Of a stretch of 64,000 nt of DNA, positions 20,701-34,500 are shown one piece after another. The DNA comes from Chlorella sorokiniana (taxonomy: Eukaryota; Chlorophyta; Trebouxiophyceae; Chlorellales; Chlorellaceae), in the NCBI GenBank assembly GCA_025917655.1, contig CP084620.1, positions 558,001-622,000 on the forward strand, in the 5' to 3' direction. Within the stretch, counting starts at the first letter, position 1. Each line of letters starts with the position of its first letter. The position numbers and the translations under genes are program-made. Below the pieces are notes generated by a model, which was given only the letters and a program-made list of their open reading frames with translations, had not been told where the DNA came from and searched no databases.

Positions 20701-23700
20701 GGCGCAGCCCTGCAGCTCGGAGCACGCCGCACGCACCACCTCTAGATGCTCCACACACTGCGGGGTGAGGGGGGCACCAGGTGGGCGGTGGGCACGCCAG
20801 GTGGCCAGCGCCAGCGCAACGCTGAGCACCCAGCCTGTGGCTCAACCAGCAGGGCCATGCGCCAGCTTTGTTGCAGGCGCGCAAGTATGGACGGGCAGGC
20901 ACCGCAGGCAGCAGCCCTGCAGCCCCGGCGATCTCGCCCAAGCTCCAACCCAGGGAGCCAGCCAGCCGCCCAGCAGCCCTTGCGGTCCACGCAAGGCCCC
21001 ACCACCTCAAATCCCCCACCCCCCACCTTGACGCGCGTGGCGGCGTAGGTGCGCGTGAAGATGAAGCAGCGGATGCGCTCCGCCAGGCGCGGGATGTCCT
21101 TCACCTCCACAAAGTAGCGCTCCACCGTGCCCAGCCGATCCACGTCGCTCATGCCCCTGCTTGTTGGGGGTTGGGGGTTAGTGGTGGGGGCGCAACCCCG
21201 CGTCAGCCAAGTCAACAACCTTGGTTGCGGCAAGGGAAGCTGAGGTGGGGGCAGCTGGGGCAGCTGAGATGGGATCCCATGAACGAAACGCCGTGGCCTG
21301 CTGCAGCCCAGCAGTGCCCAAAGCGCCGCCCTTGGGCCAGACTTCTGTTGCATGGACTGGTGCTGGGCCGCAAACCAGTTGCCTGCTGCCAGCCCGGCAG
21401 GCCCGCTCCCGACGTGGCTTCACCCAGCAGGGGCCCGCCCCCTCCCTCACTTGTACTTCGGGTGCTTGCCGTCCAGGTACAGCTGGATGTCCTTGCGCTC
21501 CTGGTCGTCCGGTACCGCGCGGGACAGCACCGAAAGCTGCTCCACGCTCAGCGCGGCGGCGTCCATGCGCAACAGCGCGTCCTGGCAGTATGGTGGCGGT
21601 GGTGGTGGCGGGAGGCAGGCAGGCGGGCAGCGGAGATCGGGCCCTTCATTGAGGCAGGCCGGTTACCCCCAGGCCGAGCGGTTGCGGCGGCGCGGCAGGC
21701 CCAGGCGCTCGCTGGCAGCAGGCCTGCGTGCACTCTGTCCTGCCTCCCTTCTCATTTTCTCTCCCACCAAACTGTACGGACACAAACCCCTCACGGACCA
21801 CAGGTGTTTCATCTCCCCCCCGACCAGCCCCCCTCCTGCCCCCCCGCCCCCCCCGCCCCCCACCCACCCACCTTGATCTCGTCAAAGGGCTTGCGTATGC
21901 CCGACAGCTCTATGAGGATGTTGTGCGCGCGGCGGTGCTCCACCAGCCGCACCTCGTCCCCCTTGGGGCCGCGCTTGATGGCCTTGGCCTCCATGATCTG
22001 CTTTTCGTTTGTTGTTGGGGGGCAAGGGAGGGGGAATTAGGGTGGTGATGGGATAAAGGTGGATGAGTGGGGGAGGGAGGTGTTCGTTGTGTGGGTGGGA
22101 GAGTGAAGGGGTGGGTGGCGTGGGGTGGGGAGGGAACGAGAGGCGGCTGCAGGGCGGAAGAAGGTGGAGAAAGCTGCTGACAGCCGGGCTGGCTGGGAGG
22201 GTTGAGGGCGAGGAGAAAGGGAGGGCACAGCCGGTAGTCACGTGTGCGCAGGCCGGCAGAGGCGCGCTGGCCACCCTTGCACGGCACCCGGCCTCCCGAG
22301 GGCGGCCTGCCAGGCAGTGTAGGGCCGATAATGGGGAGGCGGGAGCGCAGCGGGAGGGGCGGCGGCACAGCGGCTGTGCTCGCCTGGAACAGCGACTCGA
22401 GCTGGGCGAGGTCGAGGTGCAGCTTGTCGCGGTTGGCGCGGCTCCACACCGTGCCCTCCCCCGCCTGCTTCAGCTTGTCCCAGTGCAGCTGCTTGAGGCG
22501 GCGGCGCTGCTCCGCGCCGCCCGCTGCTCCTCCTGCCAGCCCGGCCGCTCGCGCGCCGCCGTCGGCGAGCGCAGCACCAGGCCGCCGGGCTGCGGGTCGG
22601 CAGACGCGGCGCCGGCCTTCTTCCTGCCCAGGGCGCCCGGGGGAGGCGGCGGCGGCGGCGGGCCTGCAGCAAAGGCAGGACGCAGCCGAACAGCCGCTTC
22701 AACTTCAAGCCGGGCAGAAGCAGACAGCAACAACAGTGGCTGGAGGCTGCGACGAGGCTGTGGTGTCCGCCAGACGGGCTGCAGATGGCCACAAGCAGCC
22801 AGGGCTCACCGCCGGGTTTTCCGCCCAGCTTCCCGGGCGGAGGAGGGGGCGGAGGCGGAGGGGCGGGGCCCTTCGCGCCGCCCTTGCCAGGGAGAGGAGG
22901 GGGAGGGGGCGGTGCCGCGGACCCTTGCCGCCGGGTTTGCCAGGCAGCGGCGGCGGCGGTGGTGGCGGCGCAGCACCCTTTGCTCCCGCCTTTGGCGGCA
23001 GAGGGGGCGGCGGCGGCGGCGCTGCAGGGCCCTTGGCCCCTGGCTTGGGCGGGAGCGGAGGCGGCGGCGGGGCGCAGCTGGCGCCTTGCCGCAGAGCAGC
23101 CGGCGGGCAGCGGCGGCGGCGGGGGGCGGCGGGGGCGCTGCTGCGCCGCCAGCTGAGGGCCCCGGCGCCTTGCCAGCCGAGCATCCAGGCGGCAGCTTGG
23201 GCTGAGGTGGCGGCGGCGGGGCCGCCCTGCCAGCTGGCGCCTTTGCGGCGGAGCAGCCGGGGGCAGCGGCGGCGGGGGCGGCGGCGGGGCGGCGGCGTGC
23301 CGCCGCCGCCGCCGCCCACGCGCGGCGTGGCCGCCGGCCGCTGGAAGCCCTGCTGCTGGTTCAGGCGCTTCTCCATCTGGCGAAGCTCCAGCCGAGCATC
23401 CTGGTCCTTGCGCATCTTCTTGGCATGCGCCGCCATCAACACCGCCAAGTCCAGGGGTGTGTACTCGCCGCCCGCATCCGCCGCCGCCGCCGTCGGCGAC
23501 ACTGCAGGCAGGCGGGGGGCGGCAGGCCAGCGCCACAGCTCAGCTCTGCATGGAGGCTCCTCGGCAGGCGACGCAACGAGCTTGCAGGCGAATGCCAGCA
23601 ACAACCGTGGCCGCACTGCAGAAACACCCAGCCGCCGACGGCGACCAGCGCCGCGCAGAGCAGGCGGCAGCACCGCACCGGGCGGGAGGGCAGAGGTGTG

Positions 23701-26700
23701 GGCAGCATGGCCTGCAGGTCCTCCGCCGCCGTCAGCAGCTCCTCGATGGAGATGCCGGCAGGAAGAAAGCCCACGTGGCCCTCCTCGTCCAGGGGAGCCC
23801 TGCAGGCAACATTGAGGGGCGGGAAGAGAAACGGGGACGTCAGTCACTGGAGCGCAGAAGCATGCTGGGTGGGGGTGGTGGTGAAGAACGGGGGGGGAGG
23901 GCCATGAGCGGAAGGGGAGAGCAGAGGGGCAGCGTTTGCTTCGGCCTCCAGGCATGCGCCGAGTGCCACGGCAGGGAGCAGGTTTCCAGTCTAAGCGAAA
24001 CATCGGCGGCAGCGGCAAGAAGGCAGCATGTGTTGCATCCGCGCCGTTTCCCAGGCCGCAGGCAAACCATGCCCACGCCTCACTTCTGCACGATCTGGCC
24101 CGTCTCAGTGTTCATGTAGAGGCTGCCCAGCTGCGCCAGCGCCGCCGCCGCGGGCGTCGCCATGGCAGCCTGCAGCCAGGGGGCGTCAGCACTCGCTGTG
24201 GGGTGCGACTGCTGCGCTGGCCGCCAGCGCATCGCGCAATTGCTGCTGCACTGGAGGTGGGTGGTGGGCGGGCGGCAGCGGCTCCAGGCGGCAGGCCAGC
24301 GGCTGCCAGGCCGCCATGCAGAGGGCAAGACCCGCCAGCCCCTCACCTCGGATGCCAGGGCTGCACTGAAGGCTGCCGCCCGGTCCCTGCAGCGAGGCCG
24401 CCGGTGGCGGCCCACGCGGGGAAGCAAAGTTGGGGTGGTCCCCATCCGCCGCCGCCGCCATGCCGGGCGCCCGCGAGCTCACGTCGGGCGTTGCAAACAG
24501 GCCCGCCGCCGCCAGGTTCTGCACAACGCTGGCGCCGTGGGTGTGTGCCCCGCTGTTGTCGGTCAGCTCGACGGCGGCGTCCCGCACCGCTGTCGGCGGC
24601 GGCGCGTGCCCGCCGCTGCCGCCGCGGCCTGCAGGCGCAGCCGGGGAGCCGGGAGGGGTCAGAGCTCATCCCCTCGCACAGGCTCAATCAGCCGACACCC
24701 TTCACCCTACACACAATGCTGCACAATGATACAGGTGGAGTGGTAGCCTGCTCCTGTGATGGCCGCTTACCGCACACCACCAACAAACAAACAGCTCCCA
24801 CACTGCACAATGCACAATGCACAACTTAATAGTAGCTCACCAGAGAGCGCGGAGTGGATGTCGGCGGGCGTGACGGCGTGCCCCCGCTCCGTGAATGGAG
24901 GCGGCCAGCCGGTTGATGCTGGCCTGGTCCCGACGCGACAGCGAGCGGCCCAGCAGCCCCGCCTGGCCGCCGCCGCCTGGCCCCCCAGAGCCCTGCAGCA
25001 AGTCTGCCACGCTCACGCGGCTCATGTGCAGCGGAGTGGGCCCCAGCCGGGCGCCAGCGGCCGCGGCGTGGCGGTGGCCGCCGGCGACGCCGCCGGGCAG
25101 CCTGGCGGCAGAGCCCAGAGGGCCGCCAGCCTGCTTTGACTCAACGCTGTCCTCGTACCCAGCATAGCGGCCGCCGCCGAGGCCGGCAGCAGCAGGCAGG
25201 GTGGGCGTCCTGCCGCCGTTGCGCTGCGAGCCGACGGAGCTCAAGTCGCCGCCGCCGCCGCCGCCGCCAGCTGCGCCGTGCAAGCCGCCCACAGCCGCTC
25301 CCAGCCCGCCGTGGACCAAAGCGCCGGGAGTCGCCTCGCCGGCTGCGGCAGCAGCCAGGCCAGCAGCCTGGCCGGCGCCGGCCCCCGGCGCCAGGTGAAA
25401 GCCCCACCCTGCGTCGCCGGCGCCGCCGGGAAGGTGCTGGCCGCTGCCCTCCGCCTCTACCGCCAGCGAGCGCTTGGCCGGAATGCCGGCGACGCTCAAC
25501 GGCGTGCCCCACTGCTGCGCCCGGCTGCCCAAGCTCGTAAACCACCTGGCCATCAGCCTCCTGAGCGCCCAGCGCTGCGGGCTGGCCGCCGCCGCCGCCG
25601 CCGCCGCGGGGGTGGGCGTGGCCGCCGCCGAGCCGGCGAGCGCCGAGTGGAAGCTGGAGGAGGAGGCCCGCAGGCGGGAGGTGCCCTGAGAGAGAGAAAG
25701 GATGCGGGATGCGCAAACACACGTCAGCCACGTTGGGGGCGAACAACAAAGCGCAGCCCGCCCAGCAAACGTTGGTCCAAGGCCGACGGCTGCGGCTCAG
25801 AGGCCCGGCGGTAAGACAGGCCCTGCTCTGACGGCGCCCCCACCTGGGCCCCAGGCGAGCCCAGCACCGAGCCCGCCTCGGACTGAGTGCCGTCTGAGGG
25901 CGCGGGGAGGTGTCCTGTGAGGCGAAGCCGGGCGGTACAGCGGCAGCGCGCACGTCCACGGGGTGCGCTGCCGCTTGGAGTGCATCACCTTGTCGTTCTT
26001 GCCTGTTACCCGGAGGGAGGGGGAGGAGGGGGTCCCAGTCAGCAGGCAGTTGAGGGGGGTAGGAGCGAGTCCCAGTCGGCAGGCAGCTGCCCCTTGGAAA
26101 CAGGCGTGGATGCCAGCCAGCAAAGCTGCGGTCGAGGCTCAGTCGCGGTTGCCGCAAGCGCAACGCACCCGGCGGCCGCCAGGGCGACTTGTGCGGCGGG
26201 TCTGCGCTGGGGGCCGCAGCGCCGCCTTCAGCTCGATCTGCCTCAGCAGCACGGGGCGGCGGCGCCCAGGTGGGAGATGCCGGAGGCGCCGCGGCTGGTC
26301 AGCGAGCGGCTGGGTGAGCCAGGCATGCTGCTCATGCCGACCCGCGGCGTCTCTCGCAGGCTGCTGGTGCGCCCAGCCTCCTGCGGCCGCCACAGGCGCC
26401 CTGCGGCCGCAGCCTCCTCCTGCTGCTGCCGCGGCGGCAGCACCGGAGCCAGGCAGCTGCAGCGGCGGCACGGCGGGGCGCTGCCTGCCGGGCTGCTCGT
26501 TTTCGTCGGGCGCCAGGCGCACAGGGCCCGTAGCGTCTGCCGCCACCACCCTGCCGTTGCCAATCCACGCCTGGCTGGCCTTCACACCCGGCATGGTGGA
26601 CACAGGGTTGACCAGGCGGGAGGGCGGCCCCCGCCCCGGCCGGGCCCCCCGCACTGCCGCCTTGGCCTCGGGCGCTCGCGTGCCGCCGGCAGCAGCCGCC

Positions 26701-26955
26701 GGCGGCTTCTTGGCGATCAGCCGCTGGATCTGTTCCTGCAGCTGCTCCTGCTTGCTGCGCCCCCGCCGCCCTCGGCCGGCAGCGCCTCGCCATACAGATG
26801 CTCGTAGTGGCTGGCGGCATGGGCGGGGGGGGAGCAGGCGGGAGGCCGGATTGAAGGGGAAACACACACCACATCCTCTCTCAACGGCAGGGAGAGGCCG
26901 CTTTGCACCTCGGTTGAGGGCATGCACCAAGACTGTCGGGAAAGGAGGGGGAGCA

Positions 26956-26994
<39 letters not shown>

Positions 26995-28035
26995 TCACCT
27001 GATCAGCGTTTGCACCACCCATATGGCGGCCAGGGTGAGGCTGTCGGCGTCCACCGGCAGCGACGCGCTCTCCGGGTCCAGCAGCACCGGGCCCAGCACC
27101 CCCGCCAGCCCCTCGGCGGAGCAGCTGTGCGAGTGGCGGGCCAGGCGGGCCAGATAGCAGAGCAGGTCCTGAAGGGGGCAAAGAGGGAAAGAATTTTGCA
27201 GTTCAGCAGTGAAGAAAAGCCTGGGGGTTGGGCCGCAGGGAACTGGATGTTCTTGTTGCGGGCAGCGGGCAGCAAACCAAGACGGCACGGCGCGGCTTCC
27301 GATCTGGCGGCGCGCTCATGCAGCGGCAGCCCTGCAGCAAGCCCTGCAGGGCGGCTGCCGACCTTGAGCACGCGCCCTCGGCTGGGCTGCAGGCGGTGCA
27401 GCACGTCGCTGATGATGCTGAGCCGCACGTCCAGGCTGCCAAAGTCGCCGATGGCGGCGTGCAGCAGCTCGGAGCACGCGGCGCTGCTGAGCAGGGGCGT
27501 GCTGAGCATGGACAGGCTCTTGATGACCACCACCGACACGGCGAGCGGGTCCAGCTTGATTGCAGCCGCATCTGCGAGCACGTGGCGGGCCGGGACTACT
27601 TGAGGGCAACGCACGCAGGCTGACCAAACAAAATGGTGCGCTCCCCTCCCAAACCTTGCTGACAGGAGGACCAGGCGGCCTCACCTTTACCAGAGGTCAG
27701 CACCGCCTCGGCATGCTTCAGAGCTTGGCCCTGAACCAGGCTGACGAAGAGCTCTGGCGCTGAGCCGGGACGGACTGCAGGGCGAAGCACACTTGACTCA
27801 GGCACCAAAGAGCGGCTGCCATCGGCTGCAGGACTTGCGCATCCGTAATCCTGTGAGCAGCATAGCTTCGACAGATGTCATACCACCCACCACGCCGGTG
27901 CAGGTAGTCGACGGCAGCTGTGAGCAGCTGAAAGTTGGGGTCCAGCTCCGGCTGCTGGCGCGCCGCCAACGCCGCCGCCAGCTCGCCCTGGAAGTCGGCG
28001 TGTGATGCCGTGGGCGCCCGGGTATGGTATGCCAT
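17709..28035 (-). CDS. Formin with N-terminal RhoGAP-like domain (GAP-FH1-FH2)
   Basis: Formins nucleate and elongate actin filaments through the FH2 dimer, fed by profilin-actin bound to FH1. Start MAYHTRAPTASHADF; then a RhoGAP-like domain over exons 28035-27891, 27774-27685, 27571-27363 and 27168-26999. It keeps a possible arginine finger (HRRGVRPGS) and blocks LDPLAVSVVVIKSLSMLSTP and AEGLAGVLGPVLLDP. A long disordered linker follows (about 26810-24100), then DEEGHVGFLPAGISIEELL. FH1 poly-proline runs separated by KAGAKG/KPGGKG cover about 23350-22800. FH2 begins LKQLHWDKLKQAGEGTVW near 22490 and includes EHRRAHNILIELSGIRKPFD, then GNHLNQGTQRGAAAGFRLD and LLKLADVKGTDRKTSLLHF. FH2 exons are near 21995-21870, 21580-21455, 21150-21030, 20757-20541, 20403-20330, 20160-19990 and 19785-19640. 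The C-terminal tail is Ala-rich with tandem repeats. GAP-bearing formins are known as class III formins of early plants. Many one-base frame slips, mainly in FH1 and the linker. Confidence 0.85.
18815..18968 (-). repeat. 51-bp tandem repeat in the formin tail
   Basis: Three nearly identical 51-bp units, with a more diverged fourth upstream, encode GTAAPTEAAADSQPSQP repeats on the minus strand. The unit is a multiple of three, so copy-number change leaves the frame intact. Confidence 0.85.
19611..19628 (+). repeat. CA microsatellite in a formin intron
   Basis: Short CA tract between the last FH2 exon and the tail exon. Confidence 0.8.
26958..26993 (+). repeat. CCG trinucleotide repeat in a formin intron
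   Basis: About twelve CCG units in the intron just downstream, on the minus strand, of the last RhoGAP exon (its donor is at 26998). Confidence 0.85.
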
Positions 28036-28505
28036 CGCCTCTCCTTATGTCTGGAATGAATTTAAGCCGACTCAGCCCCCGGGAGTGGCCATGGCTCGGC
28101 GCTGTCACCACCTGAGTTGGTTTAAGCGGCTAAGTCAGCTGGGCCTTCAAAAGTATTTCACATGCGACAAACAGCCAGGAACGAGCAGCGAGCTTTGATG
28201 GCAAGGGGTGGGACCTCAAACTGGATTCAGTACACGAACGTACTCCAAAGGCTCTTGTAGCTTTCTGGGGGCCTCAGATACATTCTTAACATTGTAGTTC
28301 AACGATCTCGGTTATAATCTACAGCAGCGCTACTAGGAAAGAGCAGGGCGCTTCATTTGCTCGCGGTCGTTCCGAGACTACAACTGGCCTGGCCCTATTG
28401 GTCGGCGCACATCACAGAAGGTGCTGTAGAGGCTGTAAACCAGACAACAACTGCCGATCATGGGCTGTCAATAGCTCGCCTTGCCAGCACACAGTGCTAG
28501 CGGCT
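28036..28505. other. Divergent promoter region between formin and site-1 protease
   Basis: 470 bp between two opposite start codons, clearly AT-richer than its surroundings around 28200-28330. No coding signal or named regulatory motif was recognised. Confidence 0.5.
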
Positions 28506-31500
28506 ATGCGGGGCAGCTCAACAAAGGTTTCAGCCATTGTGCTGGTGCTGGCCGTGGTGGTTGCCATCCTGGTGCGGCCAGCTGCCCCTCCCGCCAGCCA
28601 GCACGCGGCTGCCAGCGGCAGCGGCGGCAGCTCAAATGTGGGACCCTCTGCTCCTGCCTGTTCAGCTTCAAAGGTGGGATCTGGGCTGAGTGGGCAAGTG
28701 CTGAGGTGGCATGATCATTAAGTGAGTCAAGCAGGAGTCTGCCCGCCACTTTGGTGCCTGCTACCTCCACCGCCGTGCAGGCACAGCGGGGCAATGCCGG
28801 CCTGCGTCCCACGCCCAACAGCACAACCTCAGCCCCGCAGCTGCTGGCCGGCTTCCTGTGGGCAGCACAGGGGTGCTGCATGGCACAGCCGTGCCACAGA
28901 CGATGGAGTGTACATCGTGCGGTTCAGGCAGTACAGGATGGCCGCCGACCACCTGACCGCGCTGCAGGCTGGCCTGGCCGACGCCGCAGGCGTCCCTGCC
29001 GGCAGCTGGGCATGGGTGGAGCGCCGCAACAAGGCAGCAGCATACCCCACTGACTTTGGGTTGGTGCGGCTGAGCTCCGCGCACCAGGAGGCTGTCAAGG
29101 TGGGCCATGCGCGCAGCACGAGGCAGCTCCGCCGAATACGGAAGCAGCCCAGCGGCATGCGCGTGACCAGCTGGGTTGCAAGCGCTGCCCTGGCTGCCTG
29201 CAATATTTGCCGTTATGTTCGGTGGCGGCCCGCTCCTGCACACACGTGTGCCTTTTACATTCAAGTCTGCATGCACTCCTGTCGCGCCGCCACGTCGGTC
29301 GCAGGCCCGCCTGGCGCAGCTGCCGCTTGTCCGGGATGTGCACCCCGAGCGCCAGATCAGCCGGTCGCTGATGGCAGCAGCCGATGCAGCGGAGGAGCAG
29401 CAGCAGCAGCAGCAGGGCGTCGGCTCGCTGTCGGGCATGCATTCAGCCCCTTGCGGGGATGGTGATGATGGCGGCGTGGATGCCACATGCGTGGCCAAGC
29501 GGCCGGGCGTCTGCAGACGCGGCCCACCTTCAGCCTTGAGGACAACCTGTGCGCTGACGGCTGCGGCGACCTGCCGGGCGGCGTCGGCAACGGCACTGTC
29601 GCCGCCGCTCGGCGTCGCCGCCGCCTGCTCCAGCAAGGCACGCTGGCGTCCATCCTGCAGGCCGACACGCTGTGGGCGCAGGGCTTTGCGGGGCAGGGCG
29701 TGAAGATGGGCGTGTTTGACACCGGGATCAAGGGGGACCACCCGGATGTGAAGCACATTGTGTGAGTGGCTGTGTGCGGTGGTGCGCCAGCCCTGGGCCT
29801 GCTGCCAGCCTTTTTGACACCTCACCAGCCTGCAGCACTCCACTCAGCAACCTGCATCCTCCTTCCATCTTGCCACGCTGGGCTTGCTGAGTCGCTTTTT
29901 CATATTGCTGCCGCCGCCGCAGGGAGCGGTCCAACTGGACGCATGAGCCCACGTTGGATGACGGGCTGGGCCACGGCTCGTTTGTGGCGGGCGTCATCGC
30001 CGGCACAGGTGCACCATCCCTCCAACAGCCGCTTCGAAACCAGCCAACAGAAGCTGGCGTTGCCACAGCTTGCCCTTGCTGGCAAGCCAGCTGCTGTGAC
30101 CATGATGCCCGGCTTGCCGCCCCATTTTCCCACGCACAGACGCCGCCTGCCCGGGCCTGGCCCCCGAGGTGCTGCTGTACACCTTCCGCGTCTTCACAAA
30201 CGACCAGGTGCGCCTGTGCTGGGGGCAGGCGTGGGCGCAGGTCACCGAGGGCCAACGCCTGCCCACCCTTCCTCTCCTTCACTCCGCATGAACCTATGCG
30301 CATGCGCCCCCCCCGCCCTGCCCCCACAAACACCCATGCAGGTGTCCTACACCTCCTGGTTTCTGGACGCCTTCAACTACGCCATGGCCTCTGGCATGAA
30401 CGTTGTCAACCTGTCCATTGGTAAGCCTTCGGGTGGGGGGTGGGGGTGAGGGGGTGTGGAGGGTGCGCAGGCAGGCTGTCTGCTGATGCTGCCCCCAAAC
30501 GCGATGCGGATGCCAGCCCATCAGCCCCATCCCCGCTGCGCTTCTTCCTCCAGCCTGCACTCGCGTGCCTGTTGCCCAACTTGGCCCCGTCCCCTGCACA
30601 TGCCCAATGCCAAACGTCTGAATCCTATTTCACCCGCCGCCCCGCCGCCACCCCTCGCAGGCGGGCCCGACTACCTGGACGAGCCGTTTGTGGACAAGGT
30701 GGCGGAGATCACCTCTGCCGGCATCATCATGGTGTCGGCCATCGGCAACGACGGCCCCCTCTACGGCACGCTCAACAACCCAGGTGCGGGGGTGGAGGCT
30801 GGTTGGAGCGGCGGCAGAGTGTGTGTGTGTGCTGTGGGTGTGGGGGCGGGGGAGGGGGCAGGTGTGCGCTTTGGGGCAGCGTGCAGCGCTGCACAACCCA
30901 GATGGCTGCTCCCCGCTTGTGTCCTGCGCTGAGCATGTCCAGCTGTGTGTCCTCGCGGGGATCCCTTCCGTGCCGTACTATCTCAATCAGCACCCACGCA
31001 ACTCTCGCTCACCCTCTCGCTCGGCTCCCCGACCCCCCCCCCCCCCACACACACACACTCACACACCACCACATCACACACACACACACTGCAGCGGACC
31101 AGAACGACGTCATCGGCATCGGCGGCATCGACTACTCCGACCAAATCGCGCCCTTCTCCTCGCGCGGCATGTCCACCTGGGAGGTGCCGCTGGGCTACGG
31201 CCGCTCCAAGCCAGACGTGATGGCCTTCGGCCGCGACGTGCAGGTGGGGTGGATGCGCAAGTCGCGGCGCCGCCGCTGTGCCAGCGCAGCGTGGGTTTGC
31301 GCCTGGCGCGGGGCAGCGCTGAGGCACGGAGGGCACGTGCGTGCTTATCCTTTGTGAAATGCAAGCTGCACTGGCTTGCATTTGGGCCATTTTTGACGCA
31401 CATTCTGGCAAGAGACGCGGCACCGCTGTGCCACAGAGTGAAGAGTAACACCCACCCCACCTCTGGCTGCAGGGCTCGCGCATCGGCGGCGGCTGCCGCT

Positions 31501-34500
31501 CGCTGTCGGGCACCAGCGTGGCGTCGCCGGTGGTGGCGGGCGCTGTGTGCCTCCTTGCCAGCGTGGTGCCAGAGGCGAAACGGTGCGTGGGGCAGCTGGG
31601 TGGGGGAAGGCCAAGCTGGCTTGCGTGCCTCTCTGCGTGATGCGGTCCCTGTGCGTCTGGCGTACGCGTGCAGCTGGCAGAGCTGTTGCATTACCAGGCT
31701 TCACACCCGCTGACCGCTGCTCTCCTCGTTGCCCTTCCCATCCACCGGTTGCTGCCTACAGCTGGCAGCTGCTCAACCCGGCCTCCATGAAGCAGGCGCT
31801 GGTGGAGGGGGCGGTGCGGCTGCCGGGGCTGAACCTGTATGAGCAGGGCGCCGGCAAGCTGTCGGTGGTGGGCAGCAAGGCGGTGCTGGAGGCCTATCAC
31901 CCACGCGCCTCCCTGGTGCCACCCGCTCTCAACTTCACGGGTGAGCCGTTCGTCCCTGCAACGGCGGCATCCCGTCGCTGTGCGTGCAGCGCAGCCGCCC
32001 GCCTGCCTGCCTGGCGTTGTTCAACGCGGTACCACAGCCTGCCCCCTGCTTGGTTCGCGGTCACTGGCAGCGGACTGCAGCCTGCTTGCGCTTGCTGCCT
32101 GTCCCCCGCTCAACTTGCTCGCGTCACCGACACGCCCTGCAGACTGCCCCTACATGTGGCCCTTCTGCCGCCAGCCGCTCTACGCCACCGCCATGCCCCT
32201 CATGTTCAACGCCACAATCTTAAACGGCCTGGGACTCACCGGCAAGCTGGAGGCGCCCCCACCTGGACGCCCAGCGACGAGGGTGGCAGGCTGCTGGATG
32301 TCCAAGTGAGGCCGCCTTTGCATCCATTGTGTGTCTGCCAATATGACAGTGCACAGTTGGGGAGGCCAGGGAGCAGGGGAGCTGGCCAGCCAGGGCTCGC
32401 TCGTGGGCTCGTCAGCGCCGCTGCCGGCCGCCCCAGCCTGTCCAGCCAGTCCCTCCTCTTTGTCCCTGCCCACCCTTCCCCGCCCACTCCCGCAGTTTGA
32501 GTACTCCGAGCAGCTGTGGCCCTGGTCGGGCTACCTGGCCCTGTACCTGCGGGTGAAGGACGAGGGGGCCGACTTCCTGGGCACCGCCAGCGGTACCGTC
32601 AGCTTCACGGTGGTTTCCCCGCCCGGCCCCGGCGAGGCGGCCCAACGCCACTCGCTGGTGTCTGTACCGCTCACCGCTGCCATCATCCCCACGCCGCACA
32701 GGTGGGAGCGGGTGTCTGTGTGGGTCGCGAATGCGTGCGCGTGTGGTGGTCTGTGTTCGGGAAGGGGGCTGGCGGGCGGCGCCTGTGCGTGCAGTGCTGG
32801 TGCAGGAAGGGCCTATGGGAGGTCAGTTGTTGCAGCTGGGCGGCGGCGGGCAACGTTGCAGAGGCTCGGCTAGATTGCTCCATGCCAGGGTTTGCACACT
32901 TCTTCAACCCGACACGCAGGCGCCTGCGCGTGCTGTGGGACCAGTTCCACTCCATCCGCTACCCGCCTGCCTACTTCCCAAGAGACGACCTGCAGGTGAG
33001 GCGGCGGAGGGCCTCGGCGGCGGATGCAGCCGCAGCATGCAGCAAGCAGGATGTCGGCTTGCCGTGGCGTCGCCCGCCGTGGCAAGCCTCGGCCTCAGCC
33101 TTAAGGCGGCGCCGTTGCGCTCTGCCACAGCTGAAGCACCCTCGCGTTCTGCATGGATCGCATGTCAGCAAGATGCGTCCATTGTGGTGCCGCTGTGGCA
33201 GCCTCTGTGCCGGGGTGCCACTCCCCTCCCCTTATCCTACACACAAAGCACACACCCACACAGGTTCGTCACGACATCCTGGACTGGCACGGCGACCACC
33301 CGCACACCAACTACCACGACATGTATGACGCGCTGAGGTGGGAGGCTGCAGGGCAGCTGCCAGGCAGCTGGGCGGGCCTGCATGCAGCAGACCTCTGCTT
33401 GAGTACTGCTGCGGATGATGTGCTCTTGTCCGTTTTGTTCTCTGATCACTTTGTGCGAAAGGCAAGACTCGAAGGACTGGCGGAGACCTGTGTCCTGCCT
33501 GGCCATGCCGCACGTCGTCGCTTGTACCTCCCGCGCTCCACCTGACCCTCACTTGACCGGACGTGTATGCAAACGCGCGCCTCCTTCAACCCCCCACCCC
33601 CACCCACCATTCCCCCTCCTACCCACCCCAACAGACACACTCCCTGAACCATCCAACGCCCCCTCCCCACCCAGCAGGGACGAGGGCTTCTTCCTGGAGG
33701 TCCTTGCCTCCCCCGCCACCTGCTTCAACGCCTCCCACTACGCCGCCCTGCTGCTAGTGGACAGCGAGGACGAGTTCTACGCCGAGGAGGTGGCCAAGCT
33801 GGCGGCCGACGTGGAGCAGCTGGGCATGGGTGCGCCGCAGCCTCTGCTGCCCTCTGCTTGCCTGTTGTTCTGGGGGAGCGCGGAGCCGCTGGGCGCTTGG
33901 AGCACGGCCTTCCCAAGGCAAAGGAGTGCCTGGGGGAGAGGGGGGCGGCGGGGAGCGCGGGGCAACGGGGGCGCAAACTTGACGGAGCAGCATCTCTTCG
34001 CCCCCCCTTCACCAAGCTCCCCCCAGCCGTGCACCAACGCTGGCCCCCACCCCAGCCACGTCTCCCTGCTCCCTGCCCCCGCCTCCCGCCCGCGCTGCGC
34101 TCTGCAGCCCGCCTCGTCCTCACATCACCCCTTCCTCCTCCTTTGTCACCCTCCCGCACCCCCGCACTCACCCGCACTCATCCACCCACCGCACCCGCCC
34201 CCGCCAGGCCTGCTGGTGTTTGCCGACTGGTACCACCTGGAGTCGGTGCGCCGCCTGCGCTTCTTCGACGACAACACGCGCTCCTGGTGGGAAGCGGCCA
34301 CCGGCGGCGCCAACGTGCCCGCCCTCAACGACCTGCTGGTGCCCTTCGGGCGGCCTTTGGGGAGGGTGAGCCACACACACGCCTGGCTTGCTCCGCGCTC
34401 TGGGTTCTTGCTACGTGTGGGGTGTGGTTTTGGCTCCCTGCATGCGAGCCAGGTGGAGGTAGCTGACCGGAGCTCGGCTGCCTGCCGTAGCACACAGAAC

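Noticed and set aside
22238-23815. Very long plus-strand open frame opposite the formin
   Set aside because: It is Arg/Gly/Pro-rich and mirrors the FH1 proline codons in GC-rich DNA; an antisense shadow.
31029-31090. CA-rich tract as a possible telomeric or mobile-element end
   Set aside because: It is a plain microsatellite serving as the pyrimidine-rich part of an S1P acceptor, like others in the window.
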